A DNA stretch of 64,000 nt from NCBI RefSeq assembly GCF_964204865.1, contig NC_135254.1, positions 4,159,001 to 4,223,000 of the forward strand, written 5' to 3'. The stretch is from Styela clava. Taxonomy: Eukaryota; Chordata; Ascidiacea; Stolidobranchia; Styelidae. The notes beneath the pieces are model-generated. The model saw nothing but the letters and a program-made list of their open reading frames with translations. It was not told where the DNA came from and made no database searches. This document shows positions 21,834 through 33,239 of the stretch, one piece after another. The translations under genes were made by a program, and so were the position numbers. The first letter of the stretch is position 1. Each line of letters opens with the position of its first letter.

Positions 21834-22006
21834 TTATACATTTGCTCACTACCAATATCCTGTTGGCTTACGAGTTAGGTCAATGAGCGGCCACGTTGCT
21901 TATTCTGCTAGTGGGGACTGCGTTCGCGCTATCCCTTTTATACATTTGCTCACTACCGATATCCTGTTGGCTTACGAGTTAGGTCAATGAGCGGCCACGT
22001 TGCTTT
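21799..22006 (+). repeat. 104-bp tandem duplication of U1 3' end, U1-4 unit
   Basis: From UUCUGCUAG (position 129 of the RNA) through stem-loop IV and about 70 bp of 3' flank, repeated at 21,903. The downstream stem-loop IV is intact while the one in the gene is mutated. Equivalent second copies start at 29,470, 33,309, 40,191, 49,903, 56,788, 58,398 and 60,008. Confidence 0.93.
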
Positions 22007-22515
22007 CCTTAGTTGTGGTAGTAGTGTGTTATATTTCTCATGACCAATCTTACAATCCATTTATTTATATTATTCCATGACATGCCTTGCCATTATCCAA
22101 GTTATTTATCCCTTTATCCAACCGTCTCTAGATTGATTCCTTATTTGCAGTTCCACATTCAGATTGTGTTGCTATTGATTGAGCAATAGAATGAGCGCCA
22201 AGATTCGGAAATATCATTATTCTCGGTTTAAGGTACGTATCGGAGCTGCGGCTCTTTGTTTATAGTTTAATATTTCAACCCCTGGTCCTTGCTATTTCTT
22301 GTAAAGTTGTTCAGCTTCATTCTGCCATCGGATGGCAAAGAACTCGCGATGTATCACATAAAAGATTTGAACGCAATGGATCGTATTCTACGTTACTGAC
22401 AGACGATTCAATTACAATTGCAACTCTTGCACATATTGTATTTATTGTTGAGAAGTTCTTCTCAACATTTAGCATAGAACATTCATTCATGATGCGCAAC
22501 CAATCGTCACAAATC

Positions 22516-22678
22516 ATACTTACCTGACGAGGCAGTCAACCGCGATCACGAAGGCGGTTCTGCCTTGGCGAGGTTTAGTCATTGTACCCAGACTAAATTG
22601 ACCCTAGCGATTATCCCAAATGTGAATAACTCGGTCGTGTAATTTCTGCTAGTGGGGACTGCGTTCGCGCTATCCCTT
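22516..22678 (+). ncRNA. RNU1: U1 snRNA gene, U1-5
   Basis: A51U; C70U inside the U1A loop (AUUGUAC); G110A opens a C-G pair of stem III. Starts the first five-unit repeat. Confidence 0.93.
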
Positions 22679-23252
22679 TCATATATTTGCTCACTACCAA
22701 TAATCCTGTTGACTTTCGAGTTAAGTCAATGAGCGGCCACGTTGCTTTCATTAGTTGTGGCTGTATTGATCCTCGTTTGGGTGTGTTATATTTCTCATGA
22801 CCAATCTTACAATCCATTTATTTATATTATTCCATGACATGCTTTGCCATTATCCAAGTTATTTCCTTTATCCAACCGTCTCTAGATTGATTCCTTATTT
22901 GCAGTTTAACATTCAGATTGTGTTGCCATTGATTGAGCAATAGAATGAGCGCCAAGATTTGGAAGTATCATTGTTTGCTGTCCAAGGTACGTATTGGGGT
23001 CGTGGCTCTTTGTTTATAGTTTAATATTTCAAACCCTGGCTCTTTGCTATTTCTTGTAAAGTTGTTCAGCTTCATTCTGCATCGGATGGCAAAAAACTCA
23101 GATTTGAACGCAATGAATCGTATTCTATGTTACTGACAGACGAATCAATTAAAAATGCAACTTTTGCACATATCGTTTTTATTGTTGAGAACTTCTTCTC
23201 AACATTTAGCATAGAACATTCATTCATGATGCGCAACCAATCGTCACAAATC

Positions 23253-23415
23253 ATACTTACCTGACGAGGCAGTCAACCGCGATCACGATTGCGGTTCTGC
23301 CTAGGCGAGGTTCAGTCATTGCACCCAGACTAAATTGACACTAGCGATTATCCCAAATGTGGATAACTCGGTCGTGTAATTTCTGCTAGTGGGGACTGCG
23401 TTCGCGCTATCCCTT
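23253..23415 (+). ncRNA. RNU1: U1 snRNA gene, U1-6
   Basis: A37U, G38U, U61C in stem II and C88A. The U1A loop and Sm site are consensus. Confidence 0.94.
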
Positions 23416-24006
23416 TTCATATATTTGCTAACTACCAATAATCCTGTTGACTTTGGAGTTAAGTCAATGAGCGGCCACGTTGCTTTCATTAGTTGTGGCC
23501 GTATTGATACTCGTTTGGGTGTGTTATATTTTTCATGACCAATCTTACAATCCATTTATTTATATTATTCCATGACATGCCTTACCATTATCCAAGTTAT
23601 CCCTTTATCCAACCGTCTCTAGATTGATTCCTTATTTGCAGTTCCACATTCAGATTGTGTTGCCATTGATTGAGCAATAGAATGAGCGCCAAGATTTGGA
23701 AGTATCATTGTTTGCTGTCCAAGGTACGTATTGGGGCTGTGGCTCTTTGTTTATAGTTTAATATTTCAAACCCTGGCTCTTTGCTATTTCTTGTAAAGTT
23801 GTTCAGCTCCATTCTGCATCGGATGGCAAAGAACTCGCGATGTATCACATAAGAGATTTGAACGCAATGAATCGTATTCTACGTTACTGACAGACGAATC
23901 AATTAAAATTGCAACTTTTGCGCATATCGTTTTTATTGTTGAGAACTTCTTCCCAACATTTAGCATAGAACATTCATTCATGATGCGCAACCAATCGTCA
24001 CAAATC

Positions 24007-24169
24007 ATACTTACCTGACGAGGCAGTCAACCGCGATCACGAAGGCGGTTCTGCCTAGGCGAGGTTTAGTCATTGCACCCAGACTAAATTGACACTAGCG
24101 ATTATCCCAAATGTGGATAACTCGGTCGTGTAATTTCTGCTAGTGGGGACTGCGTTCGCGCTATCCCTT
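24007..24169 (+). ncRNA. RNU1: U1 snRNA gene, U1-7
   Basis: Differs from consensus only by C88A. Confidence 0.96.
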
Positions 24170-24743
24170 TTATATATTTGCTCACTACCAATAATCCTGT
24201 TGACTTTCGAGTTAAGTCAATGAGCGGCCACGTTGCTTTCATTAGTTGTGGCCGTATTGATCCTCGTTTGGGTGTGTTATATTTCTCATGACCAATCTTA
24301 CAATCCATTTATTTATATTATTCCATGACATGCCTTGCCATTATCCAAGTTATTTCCTTTATCCAACCGTCTCTAGATTGATTCCTTATTTGCAGTTTAA
24401 CATTCAGATTGTGTTGCCATTGATTGAGCAATAGAATGAGCGCCAAGATTTGGAAGTATCATTGTTTGCTGTCCAAGGTACGTATTGGGGTCGTGGCTCT
24501 TTGTTTATAGTTTAATATTTCAAACCCTGGCTCTTTGCTATTTCTTGTAAAGTTGTTCAGCTTCATTCTGCATCGGATGGCAAAAAACTCAGATTTGAAC
24601 GCAATGAATCGTATTCTATGTTACTGACAGACGAATCAATTAAAAATGCAACTTTTGCACATATCGTTTTTATTGTTGAGAACTTCTTTTCAACATTTAG
24701 CATAGAACATTCATTCATGATGCGCAACCAATCGTCACAAATC

Positions 24744-24906
24744 ATACTTACCTGACGAGGCAGTCAACCGCGATCACGATTGCGGTTCTGCCTAGGCGAG
24801 GTTCAGTCATTGCACCCAGACTAAATTGACACTAGCGATTATCCCAAATGTGGATAACTCGGTCGTGTAATTTCTGCTAGTGGGGGCTGCGTTCGCGCTA
24901 TCCCTT
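24744..24906 (+). ncRNA. RNU1: U1 snRNA gene, U1-8
   Basis: A37U, G38U, U61C, C88A and A143G. Same upstream class as U1-6, but the 3' part resembles U1-3, suggesting exchange between units. Confidence 0.94.
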
Positions 24907-25499
24907 TTATATATTTGCTCTCGACCAATAAATATCCTGTTGGCTTACGAGTTATGTCAATGAGCGGCCACGTTGCTTTCATTAGTTGTGGCCGTATTGA
25001 TCCTCGTTTGGGTGTGGTATATTTCTCATGAACAATCTTACAATCCATTCATTGATATTATTCCATGACATGCCTTGCCATTATCCAAGTTATTTCCTTT
25101 ATCCAACCGTCTCTAGATTGATTCCTTATTTGCAGTTCCACATTCAGATTGTGTTGCCATTGATTGAGCAATAGAATGAGCGCCAAGATTCGAAAATATC
25201 ATTATTCTCTGTTTAAGGTACGTATCGGAGCTGCGGCTCTTTGTTTATAGTTTAATATTTCAACCCCTGGTTCTTGCTATTTCTTGTAAAGTTGTTCAGC
25301 TTCATTCTGCATCGGATGGCAAAAAACTCGCGATGTATCACATAAAAGATTTGAACGCAATGAATCGTATTCTATGTTACTGACAGACGAATCAATTAAA
25401 ATTGCAACTTTTGCACAAATCGTTTTTATTGTTGAGAACTTCTTCTCAACATTTAGCATAGAACATTCATTCATGATGCGCAACCAATCGTCACAAATC

Positions 25500-25662
25500 A
25501 TACTTACCTGACGAGGCAGTCAACCGCGATCACGATGGTGGTTCTGCCTAGGCGAGGTTTAGTCATTGCACCCAGACTAAATTGACCCTAGCGATTATCC
25601 CAAATGTGGATAACTCGGTCGTGTAATTTCTGCTAGTGGGGACTGCGTTCGCGCTATCTCTT
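25500..25662 (+). ncRNA. RNU1: U1 snRNA gene, U1-9
   Basis: A37U, C40U (G-U pair kept with G27) and C160U. Same class as U1-4 and U1-14 but without the 104-bp duplication. Confidence 0.94.
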
Positions 25663-26239
25663 TTATACATTTGCTCACTACCAATATCCTGTTGGCTTAC
25701 GAGTTAGGTCAACGAGCGGCCACGTTGCTTTCATTAGTTGTGGTAGTAGTGTGTTATATTCTCATGACCAATCTTACAATCCATTTATTTATATTATTCC
25801 ATGACATGCCTTGCCATTATCCAAGTTATTTATCCCTTTATCCAACCGTCTCTAGATTGATTCCTTATTTGCAGTTCCACATTCAGATTGTGTTGCTATT
25901 GAATGAGCAATAGAATGAGCGCCAAGATTCGGAAATATCATTATTCTCGGTTTAAGGTACGTATCGGAGCTGCGGCTCTTTGTTTATAGTTTAATATTTC
26001 AACCCCTGGTCCTTGCTATTTCTTGTAAAGTTGTTCAGCTTCATTCTGCCATCGGATGGCAAAGAACTCGCGATGTATCACATAAAAGATTTGAACGCAA
26101 TGGATCGTATTCTACGTTACTGACAGACGATTCAATTAAAATTGCAACTCTTGCACATATCGTTTTTATTGTTGAGAACTTCTTCTCAACATTTAGCATA
26201 GAACATTCATTCATGATGCGCAACCAATCGTCACGAATC

Positions 26240-26402
26240 ATACTTACCTGACGAGGCAGTCAACCGCGATCACGAAGATGGTTCTGCCTAGGCGAGGTTT
26301 AGTCATTGCACCCAGACTAAATTGACCCTAGCGATTATCCCAAATGTGAATAACTCGGTCGTGTAATTTCTGCTAGTGGGGACTGCGTTCGCGCTATCCC
26401 TT
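26240..26402 (+). ncRNA. RNU1: U1 snRNA gene, U1-10
   Basis: G39A and C40U loosen the top of stem I; G110A opens a pair in stem III. Confidence 0.94.
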
Positions 26403-26976
26403 TCATATATTTGCTCACTACCAATAATCCTGTTGACTTTCGAGTTAAGTCAATGAGCGGCCACGTTGCTTTCATTAGTTGTGGCCGTATTGATCCTCGT
26501 TTGGGTGTGTTATATTTCTCATGACCAATCTTACAATCCATTTATTTATATTATTCCATGACATGCCTTGCCATTATCCAAGTTATTTCCTTTATCCAAC
26601 CGTCTCTAGATTGATTCCTTATTTGCAGTTTAACATTCAGATTGTGTTGCCATTGATTGAGCAATAGAATGAGCGCCAAGATTTGGAAGTATCATTGTTT
26701 GCTGTCCAAGGTACGTATTGGGGTCGTGGCTCTTTGTTTATAGTTTAATATTTCAAACCCTGGCTCTTTGCTATTTCTTGTAAAGTTGTTCAGCTTCATT
26801 CTGCATCGGATGGCAAAAAACTCAGATTTGAACGCAATGAATCGTATTCTATGTTACTGACAAACGAATCAATTAAAAATGCAACTTTTGCACATATCGT
26901 TTTTATTGTTGAGAACTTCTTCTCAACATTTAGCATAGAACATTCATTTATGATGCGCAACCAATCGTCACAAATC

Positions 26977-27139
26977 ATACTTACCTGACGAGGCAGTCAA
27001 CCGCGATCGCGATTGCGGTTCTGCCTAGGCGAGGTTCAGTCATTGCACCCAGACTAAATTAACACTAGCGATTATCCCAAATGTGGATAACTCGGTCGTG
27101 TAATTTCTGCTAGTGGGGACTGCGTTCGCGCTATCCCTT
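26977..27139 (+). ncRNA. RNU1: U1 snRNA gene, U1-11, altered 70K loop
   Basis: A33G changes the conserved loop AUCACGA to AUCGCGA, a site expected to matter for U1-70K binding. Also A37U, G38U, U61C, G85A, C88A. Confidence 0.92.
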
Positions 27140-27730
27140 TTCATATATTTGCTAACTACCAATAATCCTGTTGACTTTGGAGTTAAGTCAATGAGCGGCC
27201 ACGTTGCTTTCATTAGTTGTGGCCGTATTGATCCTCGTTTGGGTGTGTTATATTTTTCATGACCAATCTTACAATCCATTTATTTATATTATTCCATGAC
27301 ATGCCTTACCATTATCCAAGTTATCCCTTTATCCAACCGTCTCTAGATTGATTCCTTATTTGCAGTTCCACATTCAGATTGTGTTGCCATTGATTGAGCA
27401 ATAGAATGAGCGCCAAGATTTAGAAGTATCATTGTTTGCTGTCCAAGGTACGTATTGGGGCTGTGGCTCTTTGTTTATAGTTTAATATTTCAAACCCTGG
27501 CTCTTTGCTATTTCTTGTAAAGTTGTTCAGCTTCATTCTGCATCGGATGGCAAAGAACTCGCGATGTATCACATAAAAGTTTTGAACGCAATGAATCGTA
27601 TTCTACGTTACTGACAGACGAATCAATTAAAATTGCAACTTTTGCGCATATCGTTTTTATTGTTGAGAACTTCTTCCCAACATTTAGCATAGAACATTCA
27701 TTCATGATGCGCAACCAATCGTCACAAATC

Positions 27731-27893
27731 ATACTTACCTGACGAGGCAGTCAACCGCGATCACGAAGGCGGTTCTGCCTAGGCGAGGTTTAGTCATTGC
27801 ACCCAGACTAAATTGACCCTAGCGATTATCCCAAATGTGGATAACTCGGTCGTATAATTTCTGCTAGTGGGGACTGCGTTCGCGCTATCCCTT
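27731..27893 (+). ncRNA. RNU1: U1 snRNA gene, U1-12
   Basis: Consensus except G124A just before the Sm site. Confidence 0.96.
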
Positions 27894-28484
27894 TTATATA
27901 TTTGCTCACTACCAATAATCCTGTTGACTTTCGAGTTAAGTCAATGAGCGGCCACGTTGCTTTCATTAGTTGTGGCCGTATTGATCCTCGTTTGGGTGTG
28001 TTATATTTCTCATGACCAATCTTACAATCCATTTATTTATATTATTCCATGACATGCCTTGCCATTATCCAAGTTATTTCCTTTATCCAACCGTCTCTAG
28101 ATTGATTCCTTATTTGCAGTTTAACATTCAGATTGTGTTGCCATTGATTGAGCAATAGAATGAGCGCCAAGATTTGGAAGTATCATTGTTTGCTGTCCAA
28201 GGTACGTATTGGGGTCGTGGCTCTTTGTTTATAGTTTAATATTTCAAACCCTGGCTCTTTGCTATTTCTTGTAAAGTTGTTCAGCTTCATTCTGCATCGG
28301 ATGGCAAAGAACTCGCGATGTATCACATAAAAGATTTGAACGCAATGAATCGTATTCTACGTTACTGACAGACGAATCAATTAAAATTGTAACTTTTGCG
28401 TATATCGTTTTTATTGTTGAGAAGTTATTCTCAACATTTAGCATAGAACATTCATTCATGATGCGCAACCAATCGTCACAAATC

Positions 28485-28647
28485 ATACTTACCTGACGAG
28501 GCAGTCAACCGCGATCACGAAGATGGTTCTGCCTAGGCGAGGTTTAGTCATTGCACCCAGACTAAATTGACCCTAGCGATTATCCCAAATGTGGATAACT
28601 CGGTCGTGTAATTTCTGCTAGTGGGGGCTGCGTTCGCGCTATCCCTT
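28485..28647 (+). ncRNA. RNU1: U1 snRNA gene, U1-13
   Basis: G39A, C40U and A143G, a combination that recurs in U1-23, -36, -45 and -49. Confidence 0.95.
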
Positions 28648-29237
28648 TTATATATTTGCTCTCGACCAATATCCTGTTGGCTTACGAGTTATGTCAATGA
28701 GCGGCCACGTTGCTTTCATTAGTTGTAGGCCGTATTGATCCTCGTTTGGGTGTGGTATATTTCTCATGAACAATCTTACAATCCATTCATTGATATTATT
28801 CCATGACATGCCTTGCCATTATCCAAGTTATTTCATTTATCCAACCGTCTCTAGATTGATTCCTTATTTGCAGTTCCACATTCAGATTGTGTTGCCATTG
28901 ATTGAGCAATAGAATGAGCGCCAAGATTTGGAAATATCATTATTCTCTGTTTAAGGTACGTATCGGAGCTGCGGCTCTTTGTTTATAGTTTAATATTTCA
29001 ACCCCTGGTTCTTGCTATTTCTTGTAAAGTTGTTCAGCTTCATTCTGCATCGGATGGCAAAAAACTCGCGATGTATCACATAAAAGATTTGAACGCAATG
29101 AATCGTATTCTATGTTACTGACAGACGAATCAATTAAAATTGCAACTTTTGCACAAATCGTTTTTATTGTTGAGAACTTCTTCTCAACATTTAGCATAGA
29201 ACATTCATTCATGATGCGCAACCAATCGTCACAAATC

Positions 29238-29400
29238 ATACTTACCTGACGAGGCAGTCAACCGCGATCACGATGGTGGTTCTGCCTAGGCGAGGTTTAG
29301 TCATTGCACCCAGACTAAATTGACCCTAGCGATTATCCCAAATGTGGATAACTCGGTCGTGTAATTTCTGCTAGTGGGGACTGCGTTCGCGCTATCTCTT
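29238..29400 (+). ncRNA. RNU1: U1 snRNA gene, U1-14
   Basis: A37U, C40U, C160U. Followed by the 104-bp duplication with a second stem-loop IV at 29,470. Confidence 0.94.
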
Positions 29401-30082
29401 TTATACATTTGCTCACTACCGATATCCTGTTGGCTTACGAGTTAGGTCAATGAGCGGCCACGTTGTTTTTTCTGCTAGTGGGGACTGCGTTCGCGCTATC
29501 CCTTTTATACATTTGCTCACTACCAATATCCTGTTGGCTTACGAGTTAGGTCAATGAGCGGCCACGTTGCTTTCATTAGTTGTGGTAGTAGTGTGTTATA
29601 TTTCTCATGACCAATCTTACAATCCATTTATTTATATTATTCCATGACATGCCTTGCCATTATCCAAGTTATTTATTCTTTTATCCAACCGTCTCTAGAT
29701 TGATTCCTTATTTGCAGTTCCACATTCAGATTGTGTTGCTATTGATTGAGCAATAGAATGAGCGCCAAGATTCGGAAATATCATTATTCTCGGTTTAAGG
29801 TACGTATCGGAGCTGCGGCTCTTTGTTTATAGTTTAATATTTCAACCCCTGGTCCTTGCTATTTTTTGTAAAGTTGTTCAGCTTCATTCTGCCATCGGAT
29901 GGCAAAGAACTCGCGATGTATCACATAAAAGATTTGAACGCAATGGATCGTATTCTACGTTACTGACAGACGATTCAATTAAAATTGCAACTCTTGCACA
30001 TATCGTTTTTATTGTTGAGAACTTCTTCTCAACATTTAGCATAGAACATTCATTCATGATGCGCAACCAATCGTCACAAATC

Positions 30083-30245
30083 ATACTTACCTGACGAGGC
30101 AGTCAACCGCGATCACGAAGATGGTTCTGCCTAGGCGAGGTTTAGTCATTGCACCTAGTCTAAATTGACCCTAGCGATTATCCCAAATGTGAATAACTCG
30201 GTCGTGTAATTTCTGCTAGTGGGGACTGCGTTCGCGCTATCCTTT
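30083..30245 (+). ncRNA. RNU1: U1 snRNA gene, U1-15
   Basis: G39A, C40U, C74U in loop II, A77U (breaks a stem II pair), G110A and C161U. Confidence 0.92.
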
Positions 30246-30819
30246 TCATATATTTGCTCACTACCAATAATCCTGTTGACTTTCGAGTTAGGTCAATGAG
30301 CGGCCACGTTGCTTTCATTAGTTGTGGCCGTATTGATCCTCGTTTGGGTGTGTTATATTTCTCATGACCAATCTTACAATCCATTTATTTATATTATTCC
30401 ATGACATGCCTTGCCATTATCCAAGTTATTTCCTTTATCCAACCGTCTCTAGATTGATTCCTTATTTGCAGTTCCACATTCAGATTGTGTTGCCATTGAT
30501 TGAGCAATAGAATGAGCGCCAAGATTTGGAAGTATCATTGTTTGCTGTCCAAGGTACGTATTGGGGTCGTGGCTCTTTGTTTATAGTTTAATATTTCAAA
30601 CCCTGGCTCTTTGCTATTTCTTGTAAAGTTGTTCAGCTTCATTCTGCATCGGATGGCAAAAAACTCAGATTTGAACGCAATGAATCGTATTCTATGTTAC
30701 TGACAGACGAATCAATTAAAATTGCAACTTTTGCACATATCGTTTTTATTGTTGAGAACTTCTTCTCAACATTTAGCATAGAACATTCATTCATGATGCG
30801 CAACCAATCGTCACAAATC

Positions 30820-30982
30820 ATACTTACCTGACGAGGCAGTCAACCGCGATCACGATTGCGGTTCTGCCTAGGCGAGGTTTAGTCATTGCACCCAGACTAA
30901 ATTGACACTAGCGATTATCCCAAATGTGTATAACTCGGTCGTGTAATTTCTGCTAGTGGGGGCTGCGTTCGCGCTATCCCTT
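30820..30982 (+). ncRNA. RNU1: U1 snRNA gene, U1-16
   Basis: A37U, G38U, C88A, G110U and A143G. Loop II and Sm site are consensus. Confidence 0.93.
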
Positions 30983-31572
30983 TTATATATTTGCTCTCAA
31001 CCAATATCCTGTTGGCTTACGAGTTAGGTCAATGAGCGGCCACGTTGCTTTCATTAGTTGTGGCCGTATTGATCCTCGTTTGGGTGTGGTATATTTCTCA
31101 TGAACAATCTTACAATCCATTCATTGATATTATTCCATGACATGCCTTGCAATTATCCAAGTTATTTCCTTTATCCAACCGTCTCTAGATTGATTCCTTA
31201 TTTGCAGTTCCACATTCAGATTGTGTTGCCATTGATTGAGCAATAGAATGAGCGCCAAGATTTGGAAATATCATTGTTTGCTGTCCAAGGTACGTATTGG
31301 GGTCGTGGCTCTTTGTTTATAGTTTAATATTTCAAACCCTGGCTCTTTGCTATTTCTTGTAAAGTTGTTCAGCTTCATTCTGCATCGGATGGCAAAGAAC
31401 TCGCGATGTATCACATAAAAGATTTGAACGCAATGGATCGTATTCTACGTTACTGACAGACGATTCAATTAAAATTGCAACTCTTGCACATATCGTTTTT
31501 ATTGTTGAGAACTTCTTCTCAACATTTAGCATAGAACATTCATTCATGATGCGCAACCAATCGTCACAAATC

Positions 31573-31735
31573 ATACTTACCTGACGAGGCAGTCAACCGC
31601 GATCACGAAGATGGTTCTGCCTAGGCGAGGTTTAGTCATTGCACCTACACTAAATTGACCCTAGCGATTATCCGAAATGTGGATAACTCGGTCGTATAAT
31701 TTCTGCTAGTGGGGACTGCGTTCGCGCTATCCCTT
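31573..31735 (+). ncRNA. RNU1: U1 snRNA gene, U1-17
   Basis: G39A, C40U, C74U, G76C (breaks the pair closing loop II), C101G (breaks a stem III pair) and G124A. Confidence 0.91.
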
Positions 31736-31959
31736 TTATATATTTGCTCACGACCAATATCCTGTTGGCTTACGTGTTAGGTCAATGAGCGGCCACGTTG
31801 CTTTCATTAGTTGTGGCCGTATTGATCCTCGTTTGGGTGTGTTATATTTTTCATGACCAATCTTACAATCCATTTATTTATATTATTCCATGACATGCCT
31901 TACCATTATCCAAGTTATCCCTTTATCCAACCGTCTCTAGATTGATTCCTTATTTGCAG

Positions 31960-32041
31960 TTCCACATTCAGATTGTGTTGCCATTGATTGAGCAATAGAA
32001 TGAGCGCCAAGATTTGGAACTATCATTGTTTGCTGTCCAAG
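31960..32041 (+). other. Exon-like segment repeated in every unit
   Basis: An acceptor-like run (TTGATTCCTTATTTGCAG) precedes it and a near-perfect 5' splice site, AAG|GTACGTAT, follows. Inside, an ATG at 32,000 opens 14 codons (MSAKIWNYHCLLSK here) up to the donor. Other units read MSAKIWKYHCLLSK or MSAKIRKYHYSLFK, all without indels. No known protein begins this way to my knowledge. It could be a captured first exon or an accident. Confidence 0.4.
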
Positions 32042-32253
32042 GTACGTATCGGAGCTGCGGCTCTTTGTTTATAGTTTAATATTTCAACCACTGGTCCTTG
32101 CTATTTCTTGTAAAGTTGTTCAGCTTCATTCTGCATCGGATGGCAAAGAACTCGCGATGTATCACATAAAAGATTTGAACGCAATGAATCGTATTCTACG
32201 TTACTGACAGACGAATCAATTAAAATTGCAACTTTTGCGTATATCGTTTTTAT

Positions 32254-32290
32254 TGTTGAGAACTTCTTCTCAACATTTAGCATAGGACAT
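32254..32290 (+). promoter_or_regulatory. PSE-like proximal promoter element of U1-18 (repeated in each unit)
   Basis: At -70 to -49 lies a 9-bp inverted repeat, TGTTGAGAA-CTTC-TTCTCAACA, and TTCTCAACATTTAGCATAG occupies -57 to -39. This is the place of the proximal sequence element bound by SNAPc in Pol II snRNA genes, and the string resembles the insect PSEA pattern CCCAAC-TTTAGC. There is no TATA box, as expected for a Pol II U1 gene. The block is strongly conserved across units. Confidence 0.65.
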
Positions 32291-32323
32291 TCATTCATGA
32301 TGCGCAACCAATCGTCACAAATC

Positions 32324-32486
32324 ATACTTACCTGACGAGGCAGTCAACCGCGATCACGAAGGCGGTTCTGCCTAGGCGAGGTTTAGTCATTGCACCCAGA
32401 CTAAATTGACCCTAGCGATTATCCCAAATGTGGATAACTCGGTCGTGTAATTTCTGCTAGTGGGGACTGCGTTCGCGCTATCCCTT
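32324..32486 (+). ncRNA. RNU1: U1 snRNA gene, U1-18, consensus copy
   Basis: The best reference copy. U1 starts 5' splice-site recognition. The arm AUACUUACCUG (1-11) is complementary to CAG|GUAAGUAU. Stem I ends in a 10-nt loop GAUCACGAAG (29-38), the U1-70K site, identical to the vertebrate loop. An 8-bp stem (58-65 with 76-83) carries AUUGCACCCA (66-75), the U1A site. Stem III is UUAUCC/GGAUAA (96-101, 109-114). The Sm site is AAUUUCUG (126-133), and stem-loop IV has a UUCG cap (149-152). Length of about 163 nt is normal for animal U1. The exact 3' end (CCC plus one or two U) is inferred. Confidence 0.98.
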
Positions 32487-33076
32487 TCATATATTTGCTC
32501 ATTACCAATAATCCTGTTGACTTTCGAGTTAGGTCAATGAGAGGCCACGTTGCTTTCATTAGTTGTGGCCGTATTGATCCTCGTTTGGGTGTGGTATATT
32601 TCTCATGAACAATCTTACAATCCATTCATTGATATTATTCCATGACATGCCTTGCCATTATCCAAGTTATTTTCTTTATCCAACCGTCTCTAGATTGATT
32701 CCTTATTTGCAGTTCCACATTCAGATTGTGTTGCCATTGATTGAGCAATAGAATGAGCGCCAAGATTCGGAAATATCATTATTCTCTGTTTAAGGTACGT
32801 ATCGGAGCTGCGGCTCTTTGTTTACAGTTTAATATTTCAACTCCTGGTTCTTGCTATTTCTTGTAAAGTTGTTCAGCTTCATTCTGTATCGGATGGCAAA
32901 AAACTCGCGATGTATCACATAAAAGATTTAAACGCAATGAATCGTATTCTATGTTACTGACAGACGAATCAATTAAAATTGCAACTTTTGCACATATCGT
33001 TTTTATTGTTGAGAACTTCTTCTCAACATTTAGCATAGAACATTCATTCATGATGCGCAACCAATCGTCACAAATC

Positions 33077-33239
33077 ATACTTACCTGACGAGGCAGTCAA
33101 CCGCGTTCACGATGGTGGTTCTGCCTAGGCGAGGTTTAGACATTGCACCCAGACTAAATTGACCCTAGCGATTATCCCAAATGTGGATAACTCGGTCGCG
33201 TAATTTCTGCTAGTGGGGACTGCGTTCGCGCTATCTCTT
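33077..33239 (+). ncRNA. RNU1: U1 snRNA gene, U1-19
   Basis: A30U and A37U give the loop GUUCACGAUG. Also C40U, U64A (opens stem II), U123C and C160U. The 104-bp duplication follows at 33,309. Confidence 0.92.

Larger units (their letters stand above)
31736..32486 (+). repeat. Representative array unit, spacer anatomy
   Basis: This is the unit leading to the consensus gene U1-18. The spacer after the preceding gene has ATATTTGCTCACGACC, then TTACGTGTTAGGTCAATGAG and CATTAGTTGTGGCCGTATTG. TCTCTAGATTGATTCC and TATTTGCAG end at 31,959, the exon-like segment is 31,960-32,041, and promoter DNA fills 32,042-32,323. No canonical metazoan 3' box (GTTT-AAA-AGA) could be placed with confidence; the conserved GAGTTAGGTCAATGAG region is the best candidate for a 3'-end signal. 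Confidence 0.8.
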
